The notes: a model not told the origin generated them from the letters alone. Positions 43,881 through 52,871 are shown, counted from the first letter of the stretch. The stretch: DNA of 64,000 nucleotides from Lachnospiraceae bacterium (GCA_016287765.1 JAEEWS010000013.1:1-64000); one strand, 5' to 3'. A program made the numbers and translations.

Positions 43881-43910
43881 TTGACAAGCCTCGGTTTTCT
43901 CTGATAAAAT
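43881..43910 (+). promoter_or_regulatory. Promoter of citrate synthase gene
   Basis: TTGACA (43881-43886), 18-base spacer, TAAAAT (43905-43910). Confidence 0.7.
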
Positions 43911-43985
43911 AAAACATCTTAACCATATAAAACTTTATTATAGTGCATTGACAGCGTACATTTCACCACTGAAAGGAGGGGCCTT

Positions 43986-45347
43986 TTGGAACACTTAAAC
44001 AAAAGAAATTTACCGGAATACGTAGAGCTTGCAAACAAATGCAGGCAAAACAGCACCATCGACACGGAATTATATGCAAAATATGACGTAAAAAGGGGAC
44101 TCAGAGATCTTAACGGTAAAGGTGTGGTTACGGGACTTACAAGAATTTCCGAGATCATCTCCTCCCGAATGATCGGAGACAAGTCTGTACCCTGCGACGG
44201 TATCTTAAGATACAGAGGGATAGATGTTAAGGACCTTTGCTCCGGGTTTATCAACGACAATCGTTTCGGCTTCGAGGAAACCACCTATCTTTTGCTTTAC
44301 GGAGAACTTCCCACAAGGGATGAACTTGAGGATTTTACGGCTCTAATGGCTCATCTCAGAACCCTTCCCAGAAACTTCGTAAGGGATGTTATCATGAAAG
44401 CTCCCAGCAAAGACATGATGAACACACTTGCCCGAAGCGTCCTGACCCTTGCCTGCTATGACAAAACTATAGACGATAATTCCCTGGAAAACATTATGCG
44501 CCAGTGCATACAGCTTATCAGCGTCTTTCCGATGCTGGCAGTCTACGGTTATCAGGCCTACAATCATTATGAACGCGGCAAAAGCCTTTATATTCACAGG
44601 CCTGACCCCAGGCTTTCCACAGCCGAAAACATTCTTCGCCTCCTTAGGGAAGATAAAAAGTATACTGAACTGGAAGCACAGATCCTGGATATAGCCCTTG
44701 TACTTCACGCAGAGCACGGCGGCGGTAATAATTCCACTTTCACCACCCACGTGGTCACCTCTTCCGGCTCCGACACCTATGCGGTAATGGCTGCGGCACT
44801 GGGCTCTCTTAAAGGTCCCAAGCACGGCGGTGCAAATATCAAGGTAGTGCAGATGTTTGCCGATATGAAAAAAAATGTATCCGATACCGGGGATGAAGCC
44901 GCTGTCAAGGAATATCTTCTGAAGCTCCTCCACAAGGAAGCTTTCGACCAAAAAGGACTTATCTACGGTATGGGACATGCAATCTATTCCCTCTCCGATC
45001 CCAGGGCCAGGATATTTAAAAGCTATGTCCGGCAATTGGCTCACGAGAAGGGCCGGGACGAGGACTATGAGCTATACTCCATGGTAGAGACCCTTGCTCC
45101 CAAGGTTATCTCTGAAGAACGCAAGATCTATAAGGGCGTAAGCGCTAATGTGGACTTTTACAGTGGCTTTGTATACTCCATGCTGGATCTTCCTCCGGAA
45201 CTCTACACTCCCCTCTTTGCTATGGCTCGCATTTCCGGCTGGAGCGCTCATCGCCTGGAAGAGCTGATAAACCAGGACAAGATCATACGTCCCTCTTATC
45301 AGGCCATCATGCCCCCCGCAGAGTACGTAGCTCTGGATGACAGATAG
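43986..45347 (+). CDS. Citrate synthase family protein
   Basis: 453 residues. The start is a TTG at 43986, supported by AAAGGAGGGG seven bases upstream; no ATG fits. Core motifs: GILRYRGIDVKDL, LHAEHGGGNNSTFTTHVVTSSGSDTY (first catalytic His in H-x-x-H-G), LKGPKHGGANIKV (second His), YGMGHAIYSLSDPRA (third His region G-H) and NVDFYSGFVYSML (Asp). This longer N-terminal form (Clostridia/Bacteroidetes type II-like) makes citrate from oxaloacetate and acetyl-CoA, feeding glutamate synthesis in anaerobes. A 2-methylcitrate synthase role cannot be excluded. Single-gene unit. Confidence 0.93.
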   Translation: MEHLNKRNLPEYVELANKCRQNSTIDTELYAKYDVKRGLRDLNGKGVVTGLTRISEIISSRMIGDKSVPCDGILRYRGIDVKDLCSGFINDNRFGFEETTYLLLYGELPTRDELEDFTALMAHLRTLPRNFVRDVIMKAPSKDMMNTLARSVLTLACYDKTIDDNSLENIMRQCIQLISVFPMLAVYGYQAYNHYERGKSLYIHRPDPRLSTAENILRLLREDKKYTELEAQILDIALVLHAEHGGGNNSTFTTHVVTSSGSDTYAVMAAALGSLKGPKHGGANIKVVQMFADMKKNVSDTGDEAAVKEYLLKLLHKEAFDQKGLIYGMGHAIYSLSDPRARIFKSYVRQLAHEKGRDEDYELYSMVETLAPKVISEERKIYKGVSANVDFYSGFVYSMLDLPPELYTPLFAMARISGWSAHRLEELINQDKIIRPSYQAIMPPAEYVALDDR

Positions 45348-45387
45348 CAAGCTATTGCTTCAACAAACCCTATAAAAGCGCAAAAAC

Positions 45388-45425
45388 AGGCTAAACCTGC
45401 CGCTTCGGCATGGTTTAGCCTATTT
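45388..45425 (+). terminator. Terminator after citrate synthase
   Basis: AGGCTAAACC-TGCCG-CTT-CGGCA-TGGTTTAGCCT, a 15-bp stem with one bulge, then ATTT. Probably bidirectional with the convergent GH35 gene. Confidence 0.85.
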
Positions 45426-45434
45426 CACGTCACC

Positions 45435-45473
45435 GGGCCTATTCACCGGACCTATTCACCGGACCTATTCACC
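45435..45473. repeat. Tandem 13-base repeat, three copies
   Basis: GGRCCTATTCACC repeated three times without spacers (45435-45447 with one variant base, 45448-45460, 45461-45473), just before the GH35 stop codon. Likely slippage product, function none seen. Confidence 0.8.
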
Positions 45474-45491
45474 CGGGCATATCTCCCCGAT

Positions 45492-47312
45492 CTACTCCAG
45501 CCCGGGTTCTGCCTTTAATTCCACGAAATCCGCTGCTTTACCCTCGGTTTCAAAGACTATGATCTCATTCTTGCCCTTCTTTAAGAGAGGCGCAGGGATA
45601 TAAAGCCTCTTTTGAGGTCCTATCTCCCAGAAACGTCCCAGATTAAAGCCGTTTATAAAAGCACAGCCCTTACCGAAGGAAGACATGTCAAGAAACGTAT
45701 CCCCAAGCTCCTCAGCTTCAAATTCATATCTGTAAAATGCCGGAGCATTTATGAGCCCGGTTTCAACGCGATCCGCCGAAGCCCCTTCAAAGGACAATTT
45801 TTCGAGGTTGTCCAAAGGAAGAGGATACATTTCCCACTTATAATGCTGATGTGCGTTAATAAGCACGGCTCCGTCGATCCCTTTTCGCTGCTTTTCCATA
45901 AAATAGCCGTAATTCACACGGCCCATATTTTCCATGAGGATGGTGAGCTCCGTTCCCTCAGGTGCAAAACGTCGCTTTTCTCCCTCGCCCAAAGGCCTGA
46001 AGCCCTCTTTTTCTTCTGCCGTTACCAGCTTCGTTTCGGTCAGAAGCTCGCGGTCATAAAGAGTCAGAAGTTCTTTGCCGTCCAGATACACCTTTGCTCT
46101 GTCATTGGCGCCCATTAGGCGGAACTTCTCTATCCTCTTATCCCTCACAAGCTCCGATCTGTACAGGATATAACCGTAGCTCTGTCCCAGCTTTTCCATG
46201 GACACGGGGCTATTGGCTTCGTGCTTTTCGGCAATAAAGGGCAGCGCCTCTCTAAGACTCATGCTTCCCGTAAGCCCGGCTTTTCCGTAAGCCTTTTTCT
46301 CTATCTTCGCCGAAAACTTCACTTCCGGGATCTTTGTATATTTCTCAATGACCTTCTTAAAGGCATAGTATTTCTCGGTAGGTTCACCATCTTCCGTTAT
46401 CAGCGCATCGTAGTCATAGGAGGTTACATCCGGCTTAAGTTCATCATAATAATTGGAACCGTTCATAAAACCGAAATTTGTTCCGCCATGAGCCATATAT
46501 ATGCTCACGCTGCCTTCGGAAAGGATCTCGTCCAGATCTTTTACATGTTCCGCAGCATCTCCTCTATGATGCTTTTCATCGCCCCAGGCATCAAACCACC
46601 CTACCCAGAACTCTGTGCACATAAGAGGCTTATTATCACCTATCCTGTTTCTTAATATCTTAAACTGCTCATGACCTTTAGAACCGAAGTTTGCTGTCTG
46701 AAGTACTCCGGGAATACCACCGCAGGCCAGATAATCGCCCCAGGGGCCGTCAGATGTAAACATGGGCACTTCCGCACCGTATTTCACCATTATATCCCGC
46801 ATTCTCTTTAAGTACTCCGTATCTTCGCCGTAGGCGCCGTACTCATTTTCTATCTGGAACATGATGATGGGTCCGCCCTTGGTGATCTGCAGGGGATCAA
46901 GTATCTTAAAAAGTTCCTTATAGTAACTGTCCACCGCATCAAGGAAGGGCTTGTAGGAACTCCTGAGTCTCATTCCGTCTTCAGCCAGAAGCCAGGCAGG
47001 TATGCCTCCCATTTCCCACTCCGCACAGATATAGGGCGAAGGGCGAACGATAGCGTACATTCCCAGTTCCTGCACGGTTTTAAGGTATCTTTTGAGATCG
47101 CATATGCCTGTAAAATCAAATTCTCCTTTTTTGGCTTCGTGCATATTCCAGGCAACGTAGGTTTCCACGGTATTGCAGCCCAAAGCCTTGATCTTTTCAA
47201 GCCTGTCTCTCCAATATTCGGGAACCACACGGAAATAATGCATTCCGCCCGCAATTATCTTAAATTTCTCTCCGTTAAGATAAAAGTCTTCACGGATCTC
47301 AAAATTTGCCAT
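45492..47312 (-). CDS. Beta-galactosidase, glycoside hydrolase family 35
   Basis: 606 residues from ATG 47312 (GGGAGG ten bases upstream; the open frame to 47429 overlaps the previous gene and is not used). GH35 hallmarks: FKIIAGGMHYFRVVPEYWRDRL, GCNTVETYVAWNMHE, GPIIMFQIENEYGAYG (acid/base Glu in N-E-Y-G), MCTEFWVGWFD (nucleophile Glu in E-F-W-x-G-W-F) and YMAHGGTNFGFMNG. C-terminal beta domains (INGFNLGRFWEIGPQK). No signal peptide, so it acts on imported galactosides. Last gene of the operon, 22 bases after the esterase gene. Confidence 0.95.
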   Translation of the reverse strand: MANFEIREDFYLNGEKFKIIAGGMHYFRVVPEYWRDRLEKIKALGCNTVETYVAWNMHEAKKGEFDFTGICDLKRYLKTVQELGMYAIVRPSPYICAEWEMGGIPAWLLAEDGMRLRSSYKPFLDAVDSYYKELFKILDPLQITKGGPIIMFQIENEYGAYGEDTEYLKRMRDIMVKYGAEVPMFTSDGPWGDYLACGGIPGVLQTANFGSKGHEQFKILRNRIGDNKPLMCTEFWVGWFDAWGDEKHHRGDAAEHVKDLDEILSEGSVSIYMAHGGTNFGFMNGSNYYDELKPDVTSYDYDALITEDGEPTEKYYAFKKVIEKYTKIPEVKFSAKIEKKAYGKAGLTGSMSLREALPFIAEKHEANSPVSMEKLGQSYGYILYRSELVRDKRIEKFRLMGANDRAKVYLDGKELLTLYDRELLTETKLVTAEEKEGFRPLGEGEKRRFAPEGTELTILMENMGRVNYGYFMEKQRKGIDGAVLINAHQHYKWEMYPLPLDNLEKLSFEGASADRVETGLINAPAFYRYEFEAEELGDTFLDMSSFGKGCAFINGFNLGRFWEIGPQKRLYIPAPLLKKGKNEIIVFETEGKAADFVELKAEPGLE

Positions 47313-47334
47313 ATTTTCTGTCCTCCCGATCCTG

Positions 47335-49113
47335 TTATTTATTATCGGAAACATTATCCGTTTTTTCTTTGGAGCCCTTCTTTCTTTCGACAAGAAAGAA
47401 AACACAGGCGGCACATACGATCGCAGCAAGGATCATGACAATAGCCTTGACAGTTCCGAATGAATTATTTTCTTCATCTCCGTCTTTTATATCATCCGAA
47501 CCGTTATCGAAAGTATCGCTTTTCTCTTCAACTTCGGTTTCAACGTCGTCACCCGTCATAGTTTCCGGCTCTTCCTTCACGTCAGTGCCCACTTCGCCTC
47601 TTTCAAGACGTCCTTTGAATTCCTCCAGCACGCTTTTATCCACCGCATCCCAGCAAACGGCAGAGGGCTGTTCGGATCTGCCGGCCTCATTCATGGCATA
47701 TACCCTGTAGGCATAGTTTGTGCCGACCTCGCGATAATTCTCGGGATCTGCGAACATTCCTTCCGCCGAATATCCCAGATGTTCAAAATCCGTTACAAAG
47801 CCTTCCGCATTTATGGACGCTCTTTCTATCTCATAGAATTCAGCTCCTTTAACGGCCTTCCAGTCCATGTGGAGATACTTTTTATCATATTTCTTAAGAT
47901 CAAGCTTTACTGTTCCCACATTCTCCGGAACAGCCGTCGCTTTAACCGGAGCAACATAGTACTCCGAGATCACGGGCAGCTCCAGTTCCTTAACACCTTC
48001 CGCCACAAACTCTGCAAGACGGGTGGCTCCGTAAGTCTGAAAATGTGTGGAATCTCCGCCTCCGTCAAGGTAGTTTTGATATATGCCCGCTCTAGAGCAG
48101 TTGAACACTATGTCCTTTAATGCCTGAGAACCGTACTTATCATATACTGCTTTAAAGAACGCCTTGGATTTTTCGTTAAGGTCGATCAGCGGGCATTCCT
48201 TCTCCTTAGCCGCTTCTCTCATGGCATTTACGTAATCCGGATAGCTCTGGATCACTTCGCCGTTCTTAGTAAATATATTCTGGTTCCCGAGAGTCACCAA
48301 CACCGGATTTCCGCCTCTTTGGCGAACTCCCTCCACATAGTAGTCCATAAGATACCTTTTATAATCCGCCACGCTGCAGGCACGTCCCTTAACCCCGCCG
48401 CCGTCGTTATGTCCGAAGGTAATAAACACATAATCCCCGGGGCGCACGTTTATCAGCACGTCGTTAAGTCTCCCCTGATTCATGAAATTCAAGGTGCTTC
48501 TTCCGCCTATGGCCCGGTTTTCGATATTAACATCCTTCGTAAAAAACTCCGGTAACATCTGCCCCCATCCGGTCATGGGATAGTAGGAGGATCTGTAGGT
48601 CTGCACCAGGGAATCGCCGATCAGGTATATGGTAGGTTTATTGCCCGCCTGTTTGGGCTCTTCCGCCGTCACTTCTATCTTTTCCAGCTTTGTATCCCCC
48701 GCCACTATTACGGTCAACACCTCATCGATCGCTGCCACGGTGAACTCTCTGGAATCCGTGACTCCCGGAGTGGTGACCTCATACAAGAGCCCGCTCCTGT
48801 CGTCCGCATTGTCCTCTTTGTAGGCAGGCTGGATATTGGGCACGCACTGATCGTACATCACTTCCTCGTAGTAGATCCTGACGGGCTTAAGCTTCTTTCC
48901 TTCGCCGTCAATACCGGTGTAGGTCACCTTCACCCTGTAATTTGTTCCGGGCTTTACAGGAATATCGGTGGTGATATTTTTCTCGATCACCTCTCCGTAT
49001 TCGTAAACTTTAGTTCCCTCATCCGTCTCCGAAGCATATGCTTTCTCGACCCTTAACATCATTACCGCGCAGAGCACTATGAGCCCTGCCTTTACAATTC
49101 TTCTCATCTTCAT
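47335..49113 (-). CDS. Secreted, membrane-anchored SGNH/GDSL esterase (CE12-like)
   Basis: 592 residues. A signal peptide (cleavage near AYA-S, about residue 28) is followed by a jelly-roll-like 130-residue domain. The SGNH core comes next: YLIGDSLVQTY (block I Ser), AIGGRST (block II), ITFGHNDGG (block III Asn) and GGDSTHFQTYGA (Asp/His dyad). These resemble rhamnogalacturonan acetylesterases. A fibronectin-III-like region (about residues 405-490), an acidic stalk and a C-terminal hydrophobic helix with basic end anchor it outside the cell. Removes acetyl groups from pectin-type polymers by inference; fits the neighbouring GH35 and distant uxuAB. Confidence 0.85.
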   Translation of the reverse strand: MKMRRIVKAGLIVLCAVMMLRVEKAYASETDEGTKVYEYGEVIEKNITTDIPVKPGTNYRVKVTYTGIDGEGKKLKPVRIYYEEVMYDQCVPNIQPAYKEDNADDRSGLLYEVTTPGVTDSREFTVAAIDEVLTVIVAGDTKLEKIEVTAEEPKQAGNKPTIYLIGDSLVQTYRSSYYPMTGWGQMLPEFFTKDVNIENRAIGGRSTLNFMNQGRLNDVLINVRPGDYVFITFGHNDGGGVKGRACSVADYKRYLMDYYVEGVRQRGGNPVLVTLGNQNIFTKNGEVIQSYPDYVNAMREAAKEKECPLIDLNEKSKAFFKAVYDKYGSQALKDIVFNCSRAGIYQNYLDGGGDSTHFQTYGATRLAEFVAEGVKELELPVISEYYVAPVKATAVPENVGTVKLDLKKYDKKYLHMDWKAVKGAEFYEIERASINAEGFVTDFEHLGYSAEGMFADPENYREVGTNYAYRVYAMNEAGRSEQPSAVCWDAVDKSVLEEFKGRLERGEVGTDVKEEPETMTGDDVETEVEEKSDTFDNGSDDIKDGDEENNSFGTVKAIVMILAAIVCAACVFFLVERKKGSKEKTDNVSDNK

Positions 49114-49164
49114 CTTATCCTTCTTGTCTGCATATTTTAGTCGAAAATCTTTGCTGCTGTTTTT

Positions 49165-50352
49165 CTATTTTGCCTTTTTCCTTAACCTCCTTATCTGTTC
49201 TGTTTTAAGATTGGTATTGTAAAAATCCTTGGCCGAGCATCCCGCTCTTCCGCCTCCCGCACAGGCACAGGCACAAGCGCAGGCGCAGGCACAGCCTCCG
49301 CCGCCGTGATAACCTCCGCCGGAGGAACGACTTATCGGTTTTCTGACCACATAGGGTATATAATGCACCCTTACGTAAGTATTTGGCATGCCTGCGTAAG
49401 GATGTAGCCCTTCCGAAGTATATGACTCAGGCTTTTCTATCTTTTCTTCTTCAATGGTCTCTTCGCTTTCAATGAAGCTTCTTCCGCAATATTCGCATTT
49501 CTCGGCATTTTCCGGCCTTGCCGCACCGCAGCCCTGGCAGGTAGGATAATACTTGACCAGCGTCCTCTTTATCTTTCTCCCGGTCTCCGTCTCAAATCCG
49601 GTACCGTTGTTATAACCTGTAATCTTGAATACTACCATGAACAATAAAACGATGCCCCCCAAAAACATGATCATCCCCGCCAGGAATGGCCCGTCACCAT
49701 CATCACCGGAAGCCTCAAATTCTTCATAGGTCTTTGACATGTCAAAGCCAAAGGCATCATTTTTATAAGTCACACAGACCTCAGGGAATTTTTCCCCTTC
49801 CGCCATGTTTCTTTCCGTCCATGTCATATAACCGTTTTCATTGATCCCGCTACGGTTAAACTGTAATGCCTTATCCGCATTCCATCTGACTTCCAGCCTG
49901 TCCACAGGTATATCGTCAAACCAGCCGGGGATAAAGCAGTACACCGTCTCTCCCTCGGTCAGCATGTTCACCCGGTACATATAATCCTGATGTACGGTAA
50001 AATCAAATTTAACGATCTCGCCCTCTTCGTAACTGTCCTTAAAATCTATGCGCACATAGCTGCCGTGGTCTGAGTAGTAGCCGATATCATCGATGTTACC
50101 ACTGATTGCCTTACAATCCAGCATGTGGGTGTTGGGAATACCGATCTTCACCCACTCCAGCTCCCCGATGGAATCGTTCAAAACCTTCCACTCTATGTGA
50201 TATTTAAGCATCAATGTGGCATCTTCGTTAACATCCACAGTTACTATATAGTCCAGGATCTCATCGTCCGGCTCCGAAGCATATGTTTTCTCAACGGGCA
50301 GGATCACAAGGCTCAATATCAATGCCAAAAGGATCAAAGCTTTCTTCTTCAT
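49165..50352 (-). CDS. Membrane protein with DUF2207-like ectodomain, zinc ribbon and C-terminal (Cys-Ala)6
   Basis: 395 residues from ATG 50352, which overlaps the stop of the radical SAM gene as TGATG and has AAGGAGG inside that gene; the frame open to 50376 is not needed. Order: signal peptide (to about residue 26), beta-rich ectodomain resembling DUF2207 (about 30-210), one transmembrane helix (FLAGMIMFLGGIVLLFMVVF), then a cytoplasmic zinc ribbon (CQGCGAARPENAEKCEYCG). A Gly/Ser/His stretch leads to six consecutive Cys-Ala dipeptides (coded at 49259-49294), GGGRAGCSAKDFY and a basic end. The Cys-Ala tract is a likely substrate for the coupled radical SAM enzyme or a metal-binding site. 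Function unknown. Confidence 0.75.
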   Translation of the reverse strand: MKKKALILLALILSLVILPVEKTYASEPDDEILDYIVTVDVNEDATLMLKYHIEWKVLNDSIGELEWVKIGIPNTHMLDCKAISGNIDDIGYYSDHGSYVRIDFKDSYEEGEIVKFDFTVHQDYMYRVNMLTEGETVYCFIPGWFDDIPVDRLEVRWNADKALQFNRSGINENGYMTWTERNMAEGEKFPEVCVTYKNDAFGFDMSKTYEEFEASGDDGDGPFLAGMIMFLGGIVLLFMVVFKITGYNNGTGFETETGRKIKRTLVKYYPTCQGCGAARPENAEKCEYCGRSFIESEETIEEEKIEKPESYTSEGLHPYAGMPNTYVRVHYIPYVVRKPISRSSGGGYHGGGGCACACACACACAGGGRAGCSAKDFYNTNLKTEQIRRLRKKAK

Positions 50353-51707
50353 CACTTTACCCTCCTTAATGGACATTTTCCGGCCATAAGAGCCGAATAA
50401 TCCCTATGTTTCCTGCACTCAGGTGAATTCCACAATGTATTCCAGTCTGTCTCAAGGATATTTCCGAGAGTCCCGCCCGAAAGCCAGCTCTGGCACGGAA
50501 CCACATTTCCTCCGGGGGTTATGGCCATGTTGCTGAGGCAGGCACCGCAAGTGGGTGCGTTTAGAGATAGTTTCTTAAAGAATTCATCATCTGCCCAACC
50601 GGGAGAAGTGAAATTTATCTCCATTCCGTTGGCATAGGCAAATTCAGTTGCCGCAGTCAGCACTTCTTTTATCTCATCTTCAGTTAAAGTAAGCTCTTCG
50701 GATTCACTTTTTAATGCATTTCCCGTGGTTATAAGTCCGGAGCAGGTAACGTAGGTCACGCCCTTCTTTTTAAGATGTTCCAGGGTCTTCACATAGTCTT
50801 TGTTCAATGTGCAAAGAGGCGTGTTTATGCTTAAACTGATCCCTGCGGCCAGAGCATTATCTATGGCTGCATCCGTTTCTTTAAAGTGCTTAGCACCCAC
50901 AAGACGGTCATGGATCTCCTCATCACAGGAATAATAAGTGATCTGCAAACTGTCCAGCTCCGCTTCCTTAAGCTTTTCACAATATTCCTTTGTGAGCTTT
51001 ATACCGTTGGTATTAAGCCTTGTTACAAACCACTTACCGTAGGCGATGAGTTCAAAAAGGTCCTCGCGCATGGTGGGCTCTCCTCCGGTAAAGGTAACCT
51101 GAGGCACTCCTATGGCTCTTAATTTGTCCAGTATCTGCTTCCACTCATCCGTGGACAGTTCCTTTTCTCCCGCATCCTTCTGTCCCGCGGCATAGCAATG
51201 GACACAGCACTGGTTGCAATTCCAGTGTCCTTCCTTTTCCATGGCACTCACCATAATATCCATACGGTGCGGAGCACGCATATACCCGGCATATTGCCCT
51301 ATGTTCATATAGCCTATTTCAGCGGTGACTTCTTTTCTGTAAGCCACCTGTTCAAAGGTTTCCATGATGGTTGAGATATCATTTTTAAACCTTTTTGCAG
51401 AGGTAAAGGGAAAGATCTTTTTCATGCTCCGGACAGTGTTGTTCATGATCAGATCCACATCACCTTCCGAAAGCTCCTTTCCGCTGTATTTGTTGACCTC
51501 TTTAATGAATTCCGCCAGCAAAATGGACCAGGCGTAGCCCACGGGGATAATATCCTGCCCGTTTATTATGGCCACTCCCGGAGCCGGCTTTCCTCCCTCG
51601 TAAACCGGCGGTACCAGATGGATCCTCACCGCTCCCGGCCCCTTGGGGTTCAGAGTGGTGTGGAAAACTTCCGTAAAGCACTCTCTAAGATACTTTTTAT
51701 AATTCAT
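50352..51707 (-). CDS. Radical SAM/SPASM-type enzyme, probable protein-modifying
   Basis: 451 residues from ATG 51707 (AGGAGGAGT upstream). About 155 N-terminal residues without recognised domain precede the radical SAM core, CNQCCVHCYAAGQ (C-x3-C-x2-C, about residues 175-182). TFTGGEPTMREDLF and LNTNGIKL are SAM-barrel motifs. The C-terminal region (TCGACLSNMAITPGGNVVPCQSW, TLGNI, a further Cys pair CRKHRDYSALMAGKC) is SPASM-like, binding auxiliary Fe-S clusters, as in RiPP and anSME enzymes. The stop overlaps the start of the (Cys-Ala)6 membrane protein gene, so both are made together. I propose that it modifies that Cys-Ala tract; this is inference. Confidence 0.85.
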   Translation of the reverse strand: MNYKKYLRECFTEVFHTTLNPKGPGAVRIHLVPPVYEGGKPAPGVAIINGQDIIPVGYAWSILLAEFIKEVNKYSGKELSEGDVDLIMNNTVRSMKKIFPFTSAKRFKNDISTIMETFEQVAYRKEVTAEIGYMNIGQYAGYMRAPHRMDIMVSAMEKEGHWNCNQCCVHCYAAGQKDAGEKELSTDEWKQILDKLRAIGVPQVTFTGGEPTMREDLFELIAYGKWFVTRLNTNGIKLTKEYCEKLKEAELDSLQITYYSCDEEIHDRLVGAKHFKETDAAIDNALAAGISLSINTPLCTLNKDYVKTLEHLKKKGVTYVTCSGLITTGNALKSESEELTLTEDEIKEVLTAATEFAYANGMEINFTSPGWADDEFFKKLSLNAPTCGACLSNMAITPGGNVVPCQSWLSGGTLGNILETDWNTLWNSPECRKHRDYSALMAGKCPLRRVK

Positions 51708-51758
51708 ATTGACTCCTCCTGAACAATGAATAACATTACTGTTCACACACCTTCTATT

Positions 51759-52529
51759 TTACACTATATTCCTCTTGTAATAAAAGGCATATTGTTGCAT
51801 AATACCTGCGTTTCTTCCGTAAACCGTGAAGGGATTTTCCCCCTTATAATCCTCTTCGATGATCTTTTTAACCCAAACATCCACCGGCACCCGGGCTGTG
51901 CGGCCGTAGGCAAAGAGCATTATGCAGTTGGCCACCTTATCTCCGACACCTTTAACGGTCTTTAAAGTGTCTGCAAGTTCCTCATCGCTTAAACTTCTGA
52001 GCGCTTCAAGATCCAGCTTCCCGTAAGCCACTTTCTCTGCCGCATCCCTTATATATTCCAGCCGATAGCCGACTCCGCAGGCAGAAAGAGCTTCAGTATC
52101 CGCCCTCAGCAGTTCCTCCGGCGCAGGAAAGGCATAATATCCGTCCTTTTTTTCACCGAAGCTTAAGCATATCTTTTCTATACAGGTCTGGATCGCGGGA
52201 ATGCTCTTTCTTTGGGAAATGATGAAGGAGATCAGCATCTCCCATGGATCCTGGTTTAGAAGACGTATGCCTGCTCCTGCTTCACAGGCGGCTGTCATAA
52301 ACTCGTCCTTTCTTTTTACCGCTTCCATCCTTACTTTTTCATAATCCCTGTCCAGATCAAAGTAATTTTTCCAAAAGGGATCGGCGTTTACTGCCTTCAA
52401 AAAATCCTCATTGGCATTTAAAACTATCCTTTTATCCCGGGCAATAAATTGCCAGGTGTCTTCGCTTATTTTTTTTGCACGGAAGACCTGACCGCTTTCA
52501 GCGGTTTTTTTCAGATCAAAATCTATCAT
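51759..52529 (-). CDS. HhH-GPD DNA glycosylase (OGG1-like)
   Basis: 256 residues. DPWEMLISFIISQRKSIPAIQTCIEKIC is the OGG-type N-terminal helix region. GVGYRLEYIRDAA leads to the helix-hairpin-helix VKGVGDKVANCIMLFAYGRTARVPVDVWVKKI, with the catalytic Asp in P-V-D-V-W and a Lys in VGDKVANCI where bifunctional OGG1 enzymes have their nucleophile. It excises 8-oxoguanine or other damaged bases. First gene of a five-gene minus-strand operon, 51 bases ahead of the radical SAM gene; the reason for this linkage is unclear. Confidence 0.88.
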   Translation of the reverse strand: MIDFDLKKTAESGQVFRAKKISEDTWQFIARDKRIVLNANEDFLKAVNADPFWKNYFDLDRDYEKVRMEAVKRKDEFMTAACEAGAGIRLLNQDPWEMLISFIISQRKSIPAIQTCIEKICLSFGEKKDGYYAFPAPEELLRADTEALSACGVGYRLEYIRDAAEKVAYGKLDLEALRSLSDEELADTLKTVKGVGDKVANCIMLFAYGRTARVPVDVWVKKIIEEDYKGENPFTVYGRNAGIMQQYAFYYKRNIV

Positions 52530-52705
52530 TTATTCTCACCTTTTTCAGTTTCTGTAAGAAACGTTAATAATACTCATTAGTAAAAGATAGCACTTATATT
52601 GTAGGAAATAAATAACAAAAACACAAGATAACGGTTAGTCACAAAAGAAAATATAAAGTTTTTTGTGCAATATTAACAAATTTGAGAACAGAAAATTAAA
52701 TTTTA
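52530..52705. other. AT-rich intergenic segment
   Basis: First part of a 509-base gene-free gap. It must carry the promoter of the minus-strand glycosylase operon, which I could not pin down. The rest of the gap is described in the following entries. Confidence 0.4.
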
Positions 52706-52734
52706 TTGACAAAATAGACAAGTTTTGGTAATAT
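52706..52734 (+). promoter_or_regulatory. Consensus promoter of a candidate small RNA
   Basis: TTGACA (52706-52711), exactly 17 bases, TAATAT (52729-52734). One of the best promoters in the window, yet no protein start follows within its transcript. Confidence 0.85.
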
Positions 52735-52740
52735 AAGCAA

Positions 52741-52871
52741 GGTTGATACGGAGAAGGTATTTTCCAGAGAGAGAAGCGCGTCTATTAGGGACGTGGGAGG
52801 GAACTTTTATAAGAAAAAGGACACAACAAAAGCGCCGGCTAATTACCGTGGCTGCGGGGTGTGCCTTTTTT
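52741..52871 (+). ncRNA. Candidate small structured RNA, about 130 nt
   Basis: The segment begins 6 bases after a consensus -10 box and ends in a GC-rich hairpin (GGACACA...TGTGCC with an inner GCGCC...GGCTGC part) followed by TTTTTT. Inside are two smaller possible hairpins (GGAGAA/TTTTCC and CGTC/GACG) and a purine-rich AGAGAGAGAAG. No convincing open frame is present. The next gene has its own promoter (52985-53013), so this is an independent transcript and not a leader. I could not match it to 6S, SRP, RNase P, tmRNA, T-box or a known riboswitch. Confidence 0.5.

Noticed and set aside
52843..52855. 13 bases TTACCGTGGCTGC resembling the reverse complement of the 16S rRNA 530 loop
   Set aside because: One mismatch over 13 bases and no further rRNA similarity on either side; most likely chance within the small-RNA terminator hairpin.
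52741..52871. T-box leader suggested by the purine-rich AGAGAGAGA segment before a terminator
   Set aside because: The T-box core (AGGGTGGNACCGCG) is absent and the following gene has its own promoter and is not an aminoacyl-tRNA or amino-acid gene.
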